64,000 nucleotides of DNA from Haloterrigena sp. KLK7 (GTDB taxonomy: Archaea; Halobacteriota; Halobacteria; Halobacteriales; Natrialbaceae): the NCBI RefSeq assembly GCF_037914945.1, contig NZ_CP149787.1, positions 124,001 through 188,000 of the forward strand. Direction: 5' to 3'. The notes beneath the pieces are model-generated. The model made no database searches, was not told the origin of the DNA, and saw only the letters and a program-made list of their open reading frames with translations. How positions within the stretch are numbered: the stretch's first letter is position 1; every line of letters starts with the position of its first letter. The translations under genes and the position numbers were made by a program. This document shows, piece by piece, positions 45,765 through 53,604 of the stretch.

Positions 45765-46735
45765 GCGAGTACCGTCGTCGATCGCGGCGCGCCGTTCTCG
45801 CGGCCGTCGGCGCCGCGGCCGGATCGCTGTCGCTGAGCGGCTGCGTCGACCCCGACAGCGAGTGGGTCGCCGCCGACGTCCCCACCGACGCGACGCTGCA
45901 CGACGTCGCGGCGACGGCCGACGGCGCCTACGCGATCGGGGAAGACGGAATCGTCCTCGCCCGCGACGACGGCGAGTGGACCGTCCGCCTCGAGAACGGG
46001 ATCGGTAGCGCCGGCGACGGGCTTCGAAGCGCGGCGGTCACGAGCAACGGGCGGGCGATGTGGGTCGCCGGCGACAGCGGGGCGCTCGGACTGTACGACG
46101 TCGTCGCCGACCGCGTCGCCGACTTCTCGGCGCCGAGGGAGAAGACGACCTCGTGGACGGCGATCGCGGCGGCCGGACTCGCCGGCGACGAGCGACTCAC
46201 GGTGATCAACAGCTCCGGCGAACTCCTTCGGGGTCGGCGCGACGGTGCCGACGTCGCGTGGGGCGACGTGACCAAGCCCGGCAGCGGCTCGAGCGTCGCC
46301 GACATCGATCTGACGCCGCTGGCGTACGGCTACGTCGTCGACACCGACGGCGGCGTCTTCGAGTCCCGCGACGGCGGCGTCTCGTGGTCCCGAATCGGTA
46401 TCGAGAACGCGGCCGTCGACTTCGGCGCGGTCGCGGCGACCGACTCCGGCCACGTCACGGTCGCGGGCGGCAACGGCGTCCTCTATCGCTACAACGGCGT
46501 CGGCTGGTCGCGGACGACGCTCGGGGAGCAGCCGATCGCGGCGCTCGCGCGGGACCGCGACGACGCGCTGGCCGTCTCGTCGTCGGGAACGATCTACGAG
46601 CGCGGGTTCGACGGCTGGTCCCGACTCACGCGACTCGAGGCGGGCAACGAACTGCTCTCGGTCGCGCTCGGAACGGCTCGGACGCCGCAACTCGTGGTCG
46701 GCGAGTCGGGAACGGTGTTCGAACGGCGGTACTGA
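45761..46735 (+). CDS. Tat-exported lipoprotein beta-propeller (YCF48-like), paralogue of the 33.5-kb gene
   Basis: 324 residues. RRSRRAVLAAVGAAAG followed by LSLSGC is a twin-arginine signal with a lipobox cysteine, so the protein is exported folded and lipid-anchored. Propeller blades repeat (YAIGEDGIVLAR, WVAGDSGALGLYDV, VTVAGGNGVLYRYN). It shares specific stretches with the cytoplasmic paralogue at 33487-34767. The last 25 codons recur as a diverged relic at 47297-47371. It is coupled by a 4-nt overlap to the membrane protein upstream. Confidence 0.78.
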   Translation: MSEYRRRSRRAVLAAVGAAAGSLSLSGCVDPDSEWVAADVPTDATLHDVAATADGAYAIGEDGIVLARDDGEWTVRLENGIGSAGDGLRSAAVTSNGRAMWVAGDSGALGLYDVVADRVADFSAPREKTTSWTAIAAAGLAGDERLTVINSSGELLRGRRDGADVAWGDVTKPGSGSSVADIDLTPLAYGYVVDTDGGVFESRDGGVSWSRIGIENAAVDFGAVAATDSGHVTVAGGNGVLYRYNGVGWSRTTLGEQPIAALARDRDDALAVSSSGTIYERGFDGWSRLTRLEAGNELLSVALGTARTPQLVVGESGTVFERRY

Positions 46736-46736
46736 C
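46662..46736 (+). repeat. 3' end of the lipoprotein propeller gene (parental copy of a diverged repeat)
   Basis: These 75 bp match 47297-47371 at 61 of 75 positions, and both encode VALGTARTPxLVV-type sequence ending RRY and a stop. Confidence 0.75.
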
Positions 46737-46822
46737 CGGCTTCGGGTTCGAGCCCCGTCGTCGACTCGTACTTCCGTCGGACAGTCGACAGGTACTTGTG
46801 ATTCGTCCGTCAGGTTAGAACG

Positions 46823-47296
46823 ATGATCTCACGGAGGGAAGCGCTCGCGCTCGGTGGCTGCGTAAGTGCGGGGGCGCTCGCGGGATGTGCCGGATTCGGA
46901 TCTGACACCGAATACCTCACGCTCGAGTTGCTCAACTTCGATTCGGAGCCACACGAGGTAGCCGTCGAAGCGCTTCGGGCCGACGCCGACGAGCACAGCG
47001 AGGCGGCCGTGCTCCGAGAACGGTACGACCTCGAGACGCCGCCCGAGGCCGAGGACCGCGTCGCGTCTCAGCAGTTGGAGGAAAATGTCCTCGAGAGCGA
47101 CCGATATCTCGTCCGCGTGCATCTCGAAGACGCTCCCGCGACGAGGGAGAGCTATCAGTACTATCCCGACTGCTCGAGCGCTGACGACACGTCGGATCGA
47201 CTGTTCATCGAGGTTCGCACCGAGCGCGAGAGCGAGGAGCTATACATCGAGTTCAAGCAGAACAGGTGTAGTGGCAGCGGTTCGGGATGGGTTTGA
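46823..47296 (+). CDS. Tat lipoprotein of unknown function
   Basis: 157 residues. SRREALALGGCVSAGALAGC has a twin arginine and a lipobox (LAGC), so it should be exported and anchored outside. The mature part has LTLELLNFDSEPHEVAVEAL, a beta-strand pattern common in haloarchaeal immunoglobulin-like lipoproteins. Its TGA immediately abuts the relic of the propeller gene's 3' end, meaning it lies exactly between the propeller gene and its duplicated tail. Confidence 0.7.
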   Translation: MISRREALALGGCVSAGALAGCAGFGSDTEYLTLELLNFDSEPHEVAVEALRADADEHSEAAVLRERYDLETPPEAEDRVASQQLEENVLESDRYLVRVHLEDAPATRESYQYYPDCSSADDTSDRLFIEVRTERESEELYIEFKQNRCSGSGSGWV

Positions 47297-47371
47297 TCGC
47301 GCTCGGCACCGCGCGGACGCCGAAACTGGTCGTCAGCGAATCGGGTACCGTCTCCAAACGACGGTACTGAC
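47297..47371 (+). pseudogene. Relic of a propeller gene 3' end
   Basis: The frame reads IALGTARTPKLVVSESGTV and ends KRRY-stop, about 81 percent identical in DNA to the end of the propeller gene at 46735. No start or upstream blades remain. It is probably what is left of a third tandem propeller paralogue. Confidence 0.7.
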
Positions 47372-47481
47372 GTTCGGCGACAGTCCCCTCTGAAATCGGT
47401 CCGATCATCCATGCGCTGCGACCCGCAGTGCAACCGAGACGTTCGCGTACACTTTTGTCGATGGATCCACATGTTTCGAGT

Positions 47482-47667
47482 ATGATCCGTCGTCTGGTCG
47501 CTCGCCTCCGCGAGCGAATCGCCGTCGAGGATCCAGAGGACCGAATCGAGGGCTCCGGCGAGCCGATCACGTCGCCGCAACACCGCCGGGCCGCCGACGC
47601 CGAACGGATGCTTCGGGAGGGCGCCGACTCCGTCGACGACCACCCGGAACCCGATCCCGACCGGTAG
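47482..47667 (+). CDS. Small basic-acidic protein upstream of gatB
   Basis: 61 residues: MIRRLVARLRERIAVEDPEDRIEGSG, then SPQHRRAADAERMLREGADSV and an acidic Pro-rich end. It is an amphipathic helix without membrane segment. Starts at 47461 (MDPHVSS) or 47482 are possible. It precedes gatB by 62 bp on the same strand. Function unknown. Confidence 0.5.
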   Translation: MIRRLVARLRERIAVEDPEDRIEGSGEPITSPQHRRAADAERMLREGADSVDDHPEPDPDR

Positions 47668-47729
47668 CGCCCGCGGAACCGCGACCCATCCCGTTACGTT
47701 TTACCGCACCCGGCCCGAATCGAGGCCCA

Positions 47730-49226
47730 ATGACTGCCCAGACCGTCCAGCAGGGCGACCTCGTGACCGTCATCGGCCTCGAGGTCCACGTCCAGCTGGA
47801 GACCGACACGAAGATCTTCTGTAGTTGCTCGACCGAACAGACCGACGAGCCCAACGAGAACGTCTGCCCGGTCTGTCTCGGCCTCCCCGGCGCATTGCCC
47901 GTTCTCAACGAGGCCGCCGTCGAGGCCGCCGTCAAGATCGGGAAGGCGATCGACGCCGACATCCCCGAGGAGACCCGGTTCCACCGGAAGAACTACTACT
48001 ACCCCGACCTGCCCAAGAACTTCCAGATCACCCAGTACGACGAGCCGATCTGCGCCGACGGCGAACTCGAGGTCGCCGTCGAGGGCGAGCGCCGGACGGT
48101 GGCGATCGAACGCGCCCACCTGGAGGAGGACCCGGGCAGTCTCCAGCACGTCGGCGGCGGTGGCGGCATCGACTCCGCGGAGTACACCCTCGTCGACTAC
48201 AACCGCGCGGGGACGCCGCTGATGGAGATCGTCACCGCGCCGGACTTCCGGAGCCCCGCTGAGGTGCGGGCCTTCCTCGCCGAACTCGAGGAGGTCCTCG
48301 AGTATCTGGGCGTCTTCGACGCGGAGCGCGACGGCAGCCTGCGGATCGACGCCAACCTCTCGATCATCCCCGAGTCGGAGATCGACGGCGACGACTCCGA
48401 CGAGATCGGCGCCGACGCGCTCGCGGCCGCGAACCGGACCGAGGTCAAGAACATCTCGAGTCACAAGGGCGCGGAGAAGGCCCTGGCCTACGAGGAGACC
48501 CGCCAGAAGAACGCCATCCAGCGCGGTCGCGCGGTCGAGCAGGAGACACGCCACTGGGACGAGTCCCGCGGGATCACGGTCTCGATGCGCTCGAAGGAAG
48601 AGGAGAAGGACTACCGCTACTTCGAGGAGGCCGACCTGCCGCCGCTACGCGTCTCGGGCTGGAAGGACGAGATCTCGATTCCGGAACTCCCCTCGGCCCG
48701 CCGCGAGCGGTTCCAGGCGGAGTACGGCCTGAGCGAGGAGGCCGCCTCGAAGCTCACCTCGACGAAACAGGTCGCGGACTTCTACGAGGACGTCGCCGGC
48801 GAGTTCGACCCCGACCTCGCGGCGACGTGGGTCGCGGACAACCTGCTGGGCGAACTCAACTACCGCGACATGGAGATCACCGATATTGCGGGTCGCCTCG
48901 AGGAGGTCTCCCGGCTCGTCGAACTCGTGGCTGAAGACGAGATCACGGCGAAGAACGCCCGCGAGACGGTGCTGCGATCGATGCTCGACGACGGGAAGGA
49001 GCCCGACGAAATCGTCGAGGACGAGGGCCTGGGCAAGACCGGCGAGGACGAGGTCCAGCAGGCCGTCGTCGAGGCCATCGACGAGAACCCCGACGCCGTC
49101 GACGACTACGAGAGCGGCGACGACGGGGCGATCAACTTCCTGGTCGGGCAGGTCATGCAAAAGACCGGCGGCAGCGCGGATCCGGGCGACGTGAATCAGT
49201 TGCTGCGGGGAGAGTTGGAAGGATAA
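47730..49226 (+). CDS. gatB: Asp/Glu-tRNA(Asn/Gln) amidotransferase subunit B
   Basis: 498 residues. As part of GatCAB it amidates Asp-tRNA(Asn), and Glu-tRNA(Gln) in some systems, using ATP. IGLEVHVQLETDTKIFC, the zinc site CSC followed by CPVCLGLPGALP, and HRKNYYYPDLPKNFQI are family hallmarks; a helical YqeY tail domain follows (about 340-490). The C-terminus reads DPGDVNQLLRGELEG. The last 20 codons are duplicated downstream (49383-49429), but this copy is complete. No gatA or gatC is in the window. Confidence 0.96.
   Translation: MTAQTVQQGDLVTVIGLEVHVQLETDTKIFCSCSTEQTDEPNENVCPVCLGLPGALPVLNEAAVEAAVKIGKAIDADIPEETRFHRKNYYYPDLPKNFQITQYDEPICADGELEVAVEGERRTVAIERAHLEEDPGSLQHVGGGGGIDSAEYTLVDYNRAGTPLMEIVTAPDFRSPAEVRAFLAELEEVLEYLGVFDAERDGSLRIDANLSIIPESEIDGDDSDEIGADALAAANRTEVKNISSHKGAEKALAYEETRQKNAIQRGRAVEQETRHWDESRGITVSMRSKEEEKDYRYFEEADLPPLRVSGWKDEISIPELPSARRERFQAEYGLSEEAASKLTSTKQVADFYEDVAGEFDPDLAATWVADNLLGELNYRDMEITDIAGRLEEVSRLVELVAEDEITAKNARETVLRSMLDDGKEPDEIVEDEGLGKTGEDEVQQAVVEAIDENPDAVDDYESGDDGAINFLVGQVMQKTGGSADPGDVNQLLRGELEG
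49163..49209 (+). repeat. 3' coding segment of gatB, parental copy of a 47-bp duplication
   Basis: Repeated at 49383-49429 with one mismatch. The repeat starts are 220 bp apart. The following six codons of gatB encode nearly the same residues as the downstream copy but with different codons. Confidence 0.9.
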
Positions 49227-49382
49227 CCACCGAACGCGAGCAAAGCGAGCGTTCGGCTTTTTGGTCTCTCACCGAACGGAGTGAGGTGATGGTCAGCGAG
49301 AGCGACGCTCTCGCCGGACAGATTTTTCTCGGAGCGGTTGCGAGCGGAGCGAGCAACCCGACGAGAAAAAGGTGGGAGAATT
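49227..49382 (+). mobile_element. Putative 3'-end-associated cassette (example 2), non-coding
   Basis: 156 bp between gatB and its duplicated tail. It holds hairpin A (49230-49237 with 49249-49256) plus a T-tract and GGTC, hairpin B (49296-49303 with 49307-49314), CAGA plus T-tract, a long palindrome TTTTTCTCG (49323-49331) / CGAGAAAAA (49362-49370) enclosing GGTTGC/GCAACC, then GGTGG. The order matches the cassette at 2420-2591. Mobility is inferred. Confidence 0.5.
49230..49262 (+). terminator. Hairpin plus T-tract after gatB
   Basis: An 8-bp stem (CCGAACGC/GCGTTCGG) is followed by five T residues at 49258-49262, 4 nt after the gatB stop. It would act as an intrinsic-type terminator and is part of the cassette. 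Confidence 0.6.
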
Positions 49383-49429
49383 GACCGGCGGCAGCGCGGA
49401 TTCGGGCGACGTGAATCAGTTGCTGCGGG
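49383..49429 (+). repeat. Duplicated 3' segment of gatB
   Basis: A copy of 49163-49209 with one mismatch. Reading on in the gatB frame gives AELEGE and then no stop for a long way, so the original gene end has decayed here. Confidence 0.9.
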
Positions 49430-49535
49430 CCGAACTCGAGGGCGAACTGCGTTCGCGCCGGCCGGAACCGCCGGCTTCCGACGCTCGTCTTCCGCTTTCC
49501 ATTGAATTAAGAGCGGCGGCGCGTGCAGTGGTGGC

Positions 49536-50543
49536 ATGGATCGAATACGGCTGGGTAACGAGGAGTTCGAGGGCCGAAACAACGCCTACGTTCTCGCCGC
49601 CGGCGAGACGCCGGGAGCGTCTCGTGGAGGCGGCGAAACCGCCGACAGCGACGACCTCGCGCTCGTCGATACCGGGATCGCGACGCCGGGCGTTCGCGAG
49701 GACTTGCGGGACGGACTGGCCGATCGCGGCCACGCGTTCGCGGATATCGACGACATCGTCCTGACGCACTTCCACGTCGATCACGCGGGACTGGCCGGCG
49801 AGATTCAGGCCGAGAGCGACGCCACGGTCTACGTCCACGAGGCCGACGCGCCGCTGGTCGACGGCGACGCCGACGCGGTGGCCGCCGTCGAGGACCGGCG
49901 CCGGGAACTGCTCGAGGAGTGGGGCCTCCCCGCGGACGCGCGGACCGAGTTACTGGAGTTCCTCGAGGCGGCGTCGACCATCGAGGGCGAGCCCGCCGAC
50001 GTCACGCCGATCGAGGACGGCGACGTGCTCGAGGTCGGGGGGTACCGCCTCGAGGCGGTCCACGCGCCGGGACACGCGGCGGGGCTCTGCTGTTTCGAAC
50101 TGGACGGCGGTCGGGAGGCCTTCGTCGGCGACGCCCTCCTGCCAGTGTACACGCCCAACGTCGGGGGCGCCGACGTCCGGGTCGACCGTCCGCTGAAGCG
50201 GTACCTGCACACCCTCGAGGACCTCGCCGACCGCGACTACGACCGCGTCTGGCCCGGTCACCGGGACCCGATCGAGGACCCGACCGCTCGCGCCCGCGAG
50301 ATCATCGATCACCACCGCGATCGAGCCGAGAACGTCGTCGCCGTGCTGGACGAATACGGCCCGGCCGACGCCTGGACGGTGAGCGAACACCTGTTCGGCG
50401 ACCTCGAGGGGATCCACATCCTCCACGGACCCGGCGAGGCCTTCGCCCACCTCGATCATCTCCGTCACGAAGGAGCGGTTACCGTCGAAGACGGAACGTA
50501 TCGATTGGTTACCGAGAGCGTGTCTCCGGAAGAGATCGTCTGA
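49536..50543 (+). CDS. Metallo-beta-lactamase fold hydrolase
   Basis: 335 residues. The metal motif THFHVDHAG supplies His78, His80, Asp82 and His83; APGHAAG and VGDALLP supply further ligands. A C-terminal helical domain (IIDHHRDRAENVVAVL followed by a winged-helix-like SEHLFGDLEG) is typical of the glyoxalase II/LACTB2-like group. Substrates of such enzymes include thioesters, lactones and nucleic acids. It converges with the lactonase-like gene. Confidence 0.87.
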   Translation: MDRIRLGNEEFEGRNNAYVLAAGETPGASRGGGETADSDDLALVDTGIATPGVREDLRDGLADRGHAFADIDDIVLTHFHVDHAGLAGEIQAESDATVYVHEADAPLVDGDADAVAAVEDRRRELLEEWGLPADARTELLEFLEAASTIEGEPADVTPIEDGDVLEVGGYRLEAVHAPGHAAGLCCFELDGGREAFVGDALLPVYTPNVGGADVRVDRPLKRYLHTLEDLADRDYDRVWPGHRDPIEDPTARAREIIDHHRDRAENVVAVLDEYGPADAWTVSEHLFGDLEGIHILHGPGEAFAHLDHLRHEGAVTVEDGTYRLVTESVSPEEIV

Positions 50544-50605
50544 AGCGCTGGTTTTCGCCCGGATCGATAGATATCCGCTCCCGTTAGTATCTACGAGTAC
50601 GTCCG

Positions 50606-50636
50606 CGAGGCGCACGTCGGCGTGCACTGAGCCTCG
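50606..50636. terminator. Bulged hairpin between two convergent hydrolase genes
   Basis: CGAGGC (50606-50611) pairs with GCCTCG (50631-50636) and GCACG (50612-50616) with CGTGC (50621-50625), leaving a TCGG loop and a 5-nt bulge. Its position, 4 nt from one stop and about 60 nt from the other, fits a bidirectional terminator. Confidence 0.4.
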
Positions 50637-50639
50637 TTC

Positions 50640-51431
50640 TCACAATCCGCGAAGCGTCTCGAGGTCGTCGCCGTCGTGGCCGCAGATCACGGTCGCGTCG
50701 CGGCGACGTTCGATCTCCCGGACGGTTCGGAGGCTCTCGAGCCAGTGGCGCTTGCTCCAGAGCAGTTGGCCGCCCATCGGCCGCTCGTCGTGATAGTTCA
50801 CGCGCGTGTAGGCCTGATCGCCCGCGAGGACGACGGTCCCGGCGTCCTCGAGTTCGAGGACGAGGCCGAGCAGCCCCGGCGTGTGACCGGGGAGACGGAC
50901 GAACTCGAGGTCCGCGAAGTGGCGTTCGCGGTCGCCGTGGACGATCTCCCAGTTCAGGTCGCGGTCGAAGTCGCCGGCGATATAGGCCTCGTCGCCCGCG
51001 TCGGTCTTGGCGCTGTAGTAGGCGTACTTCAGTTCGCGCTCGTGGACGTAGATCGGCACGTCGGTCCCCTCGAAGGCGTAGAGGCCGCCGGCGTGATCGA
51101 GGTGAAGGTGGGTCTGGACCACCGCGTCGATGTCGTCGACCGCGTAGCCCGCGTCGGCGAGGTCGTCCTCGAGGGGTCGCAGCCCGGTGTGTTCGAAGGC
51201 GGCGTAGAGCTCCTCGGGCCAGTGGCCGTCGGCGGCGTCGGGGTGGGAGCCGGTGTCCCAGAGGATCGTCGCCTCGGGGTGGTCGATGACGACGTTGTAG
51301 ACGGGGCCGTCGGCCATCACCGTCTCGGGGTTCGGATCGGCGGCCGAACCCAGGGCGAAGCCCTCGATGATGTTGTTGGCGTCGGCGGTGATCGTTCCCC
51401 GATCGATCGGCGTGACGGATGCGTCGACCAT
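50640..51431 (-). CDS. N-acyl-homoserine-lactonase-family metallo-beta-lactamase hydrolase
   Basis: 263 residues with THLHLDHAGG (His108, His110, Asp112, His113), LPGHTPG and LAGDQAY as metal ligands, and a C-terminal GHD. Overall it matches the AttM/AhlD-type lactonase group. Quorum-signal hydrolysis is not established for haloarchaea, so a general lactonase is the safest call. The ATG at 51431 begins MVDASVTPID. Confidence 0.87.
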   Translation of the reverse strand: MVDASVTPIDRGTITADANNIIEGFALGSAADPNPETVMADGPVYNVVIDHPEATILWDTGSHPDAADGHWPEELYAAFEHTGLRPLEDDLADAGYAVDDIDAVVQTHLHLDHAGGLYAFEGTDVPIYVHERELKYAYYSAKTDAGDEAYIAGDFDRDLNWEIVHGDRERHFADLEFVRLPGHTPGLLGLVLELEDAGTVVLAGDQAYTRVNYHDERPMGGQLLWSKRHWLESLRTVREIERRRDATVICGHDGDDLETLRGL

Positions 51432-51563
51432 ACGCCGCCTACGAGCCGCGATGTGTTATGCGTGGGTGCTCGCTGCCGGTCGGTTCCGAGACGGTCGCGG
51501 CGCTTTTAATGGCGCTGGGGATGCCGGCCGTACCGATACCTGTCGCCGCACGGACCCTTTCGC

Positions 51564-51698
51564 ATGGTCAAACTATCGACGGGCGTCATCCTCCTCGGGG
51601 TCGTACTGCTGCTGATCCCCATTCCGCCGATCGCGACGATTTCCGGGATCATCGTGATCCTCATCGGCCTCGCGATGCGGTTCCTCTTCGACGTCTGA
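51564..51698 (+). CDS. 44-residue double-helix membrane microprotein
   Basis: MVKLSTGVILLGVVLLLIP opens the protein, followed by PPIATISGIIVILIGLAM and the end RFLFDV. Two hydrophobic segments separated by a Pro-rich turn indicate a helical hairpin in the membrane. Similar short proteins are widespread in haloarchaea and sometimes labelled transporter; function unknown. Confidence 0.65.
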   Translation: MVKLSTGVILLGVVLLLIPIPPIATISGIIVILIGLAMRFLFDV

Positions 51699-51799
51699 CG
51701 CCGAGTCGCGGTCGCGAGTCCGCGAGTCGGAACGGCGGAGAGCCAGCGCGTCGAGACGGAGATAGCCGCGACTCGAGCCGGCCACGGGCGATCGCGACG

Positions 51800-51805
51800 A
51801 AAAAA
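51800..51805 (-). terminator. T-tract after the GMC oxidoreductase operon
   Basis: Six consecutive T on the minus strand lie 27 nt beyond the stop of the GMC gene, as expected for archaeal termination at U-rich sequence. Confidence 0.4.
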
Positions 51806-51831
51806 TCGGAACCGACCGCTGTAGCGCCCGA

Positions 51832-53604
51832 CTACGATTCGGGTGCCGCCAGCTGCTCCGGTTCGTTCAGATACTGCTGGATCCCCTCCGCCGCGCGGAA
51901 CGCCAGCGCGCCGACGGTGCCGGTCGGGTTGTAGCCGCTGTTGTGCGCGAACGCCGACGCGCCGGGGATGAACAGGTTACTCGCGTCCCAGCACTGCAGA
52001 TAGTTGTTCACGACCGACTCCGCGGGATCGGACCCCATGATCGCGCCGCCCGTGTTGTGGGTCGACTGGTAGGGCGTGATGTCGAAGCTCCCCTCGAGCG
52101 TCGTCGTCGCGTCGATCTGGTCGGCGCCCATCTCCTCCATGAGCGCCTCGAGTTGCGGCCCGATGTGTTCGACGAGGTTCCGGTCCTGCTCGCGCCAGTC
52201 GAAGGTCATCCGCAGCAGCGGCTGGCCGTACTGGTCGGTGTAGTTGGGGTCGAGGTCGAGATAGTTCTCTCGGAAGGGCAACACCGCGCCCTGCGCGGCG
52301 ACCGAGATCGAACTGTGGTAGTTCTCGATGCTCTGTTGCTTGAACTCCGAGCCCCACGACGGCGTCTCCGGGGGAACCGGGTTGTTGGCGATCGGTCGGT
52401 CCCCGGTCTGATTGAGCGCGACGTTGCCGCCGTGGAGGAAGTCCAGGTCGGAGTGGTCGAAGTTGTCGCCGTTTAAGTCGTCGAACGACGCGCCGAGCGC
52501 GCCGGCGCCCATGTAGAGGTTCCACTCCTCGTCGTCGAAGAAGCCCCGCGCGCTGGCGCCGAAGTTCTGGTAGCAGTAGTTCTTCCCGACGGTACCCTCG
52601 CCGGTCTCGGGGTCGTACGGTTCGCCGATCCCCGACAGCAGGAGGAGGCGGACGTTGTTCAGCACGTAGGCGGTCAGCGCGACGACGTCGGCCGGTTGTT
52701 CGTACACCTGGTCGGTCTTTCGATCGACGTAGCGAACGCCCTCGACCTGCTGGGCCTCCTCGTTATAGAGGAGTTCGACCACGTCGGAGTGGGTCCGCAG
52801 CGTGAAGTTCCCCGTCTCCTGAGCGGCCGGGAGCACGGTCGTGATCGGCGAGGCCTTCGCCCCCCATTCGCAGCCAAAGCGCTCGCAGTAGCCGCAGTAC
52901 TGACACTGACCCTGCTGGACGCCGTCCGGGTTCGTGTACTGCTCGGTGAGGTTGGCCGACGGCGCCTGAAACGGCTCGTATCCCATCTCGGCGGCCGTCT
53001 CCTTGAACCGCTCGAGGACCGGGGTCTCCATCATCGGCGGGAGCGGGTACTCCCGCGAGCGCGGCCCCTCGTAGGGGTTGCCCAACTCCTGGATTTCGCC
53101 CTCGATGTTCCCCGCCTGGCCCGCGATGCCGGCGGTGTACTCGAACGCGTCGTAGTAGGGCTCGAGTTCCTCGTAACTGATCCCCCAGTCCTGGAGCTGC
53201 ATGTTCTCGGGGATCTTCTCCTCGCCGTACTCGCCGATCGTCCGCGACTCGATCTCGAAGTCGTAGGGGAGGAAGCGCCAGGTCTGGCCGTTCCAGTGGA
53301 CGCCCGCGCCGCCCTCGCCCGAGCCGGGGAGGAACGCGCCGTACCGGCGCATCGGCAGGGCGGGCTCGTCGACCGAGTTCCTGAAGGTGATCGTCTCCTT
53401 CGAGAGGTCCTGCATCAGCTTGTACCGGAGCGCGTACCCCAGCTCGTCGTGAACCGTGAAGAAGTTCTCCGTCTCGCGCTCGCCGCCGCGCTCCAAGCTG
53501 ACCACCTGATAGTCCTCCTGCGCGAGTTGCTTGGCGACGATGCCGCCGGTCCAGCCCGCGCCGATGGTCACGACGTCGACGGGCTCGAGTTCTTGCACCA
53601 TCAC
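51832..53604 (-). CDS. GMC-family oxidoreductase (gluconate 2-dehydrogenase flavoprotein type)
   Basis: 590 residues. The FAD motif VVTIGAGWTGGIVAKQL is at residues 11-27, GSGEGGAGVHWNG is the GMC family motif, and the active-site region ends THNTGGAIMGSDP and YNPTGTVGALAFRAAEG. A cysteine cluster CQYCGYCERFGCEW near 236 may bind an iron-sulfur cluster or zinc. It would oxidise a sugar or sugar acid. It has no signal peptide and is coupled by a 4-nt overlap to a Tat-exported partner, so the two are probably exported together. No cytochrome c subunit is nearby. Confidence 0.87.
   Translation of the reverse strand: MMVQELEPVDVVTIGAGWTGGIVAKQLAQEDYQVVSLERGGERETENFFTVHDELGYALRYKLMQDLSKETITFRNSVDEPALPMRRYGAFLPGSGEGGAGVHWNGQTWRFLPYDFEIESRTIGEYGEEKIPENMQLQDWGISYEELEPYYDAFEYTAGIAGQAGNIEGEIQELGNPYEGPRSREYPLPPMMETPVLERFKETAAEMGYEPFQAPSANLTEQYTNPDGVQQGQCQYCGYCERFGCEWGAKASPITTVLPAAQETGNFTLRTHSDVVELLYNEEAQQVEGVRYVDRKTDQVYEQPADVVALTAYVLNNVRLLLLSGIGEPYDPETGEGTVGKNYCYQNFGASARGFFDDEEWNLYMGAGALGASFDDLNGDNFDHSDLDFLHGGNVALNQTGDRPIANNPVPPETPSWGSEFKQQSIENYHSSISVAAQGAVLPFRENYLDLDPNYTDQYGQPLLRMTFDWREQDRNLVEHIGPQLEALMEEMGADQIDATTTLEGSFDITPYQSTHNTGGAIMGSDPAESVVNNYLQCWDASNLFIPGASAFAHNSGYNPTGTVGALAFRAAEGIQQYLNEPEQLAAPES

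Noticed and set aside
46736-47296. Treating the lipoprotein gene between the propeller and its relic as another cassette
   Set aside because: It lacks the T-tract, GGTC, A-tract and GGTGG skeleton and contains a normal gene; the flanking repeat is much more diverged.
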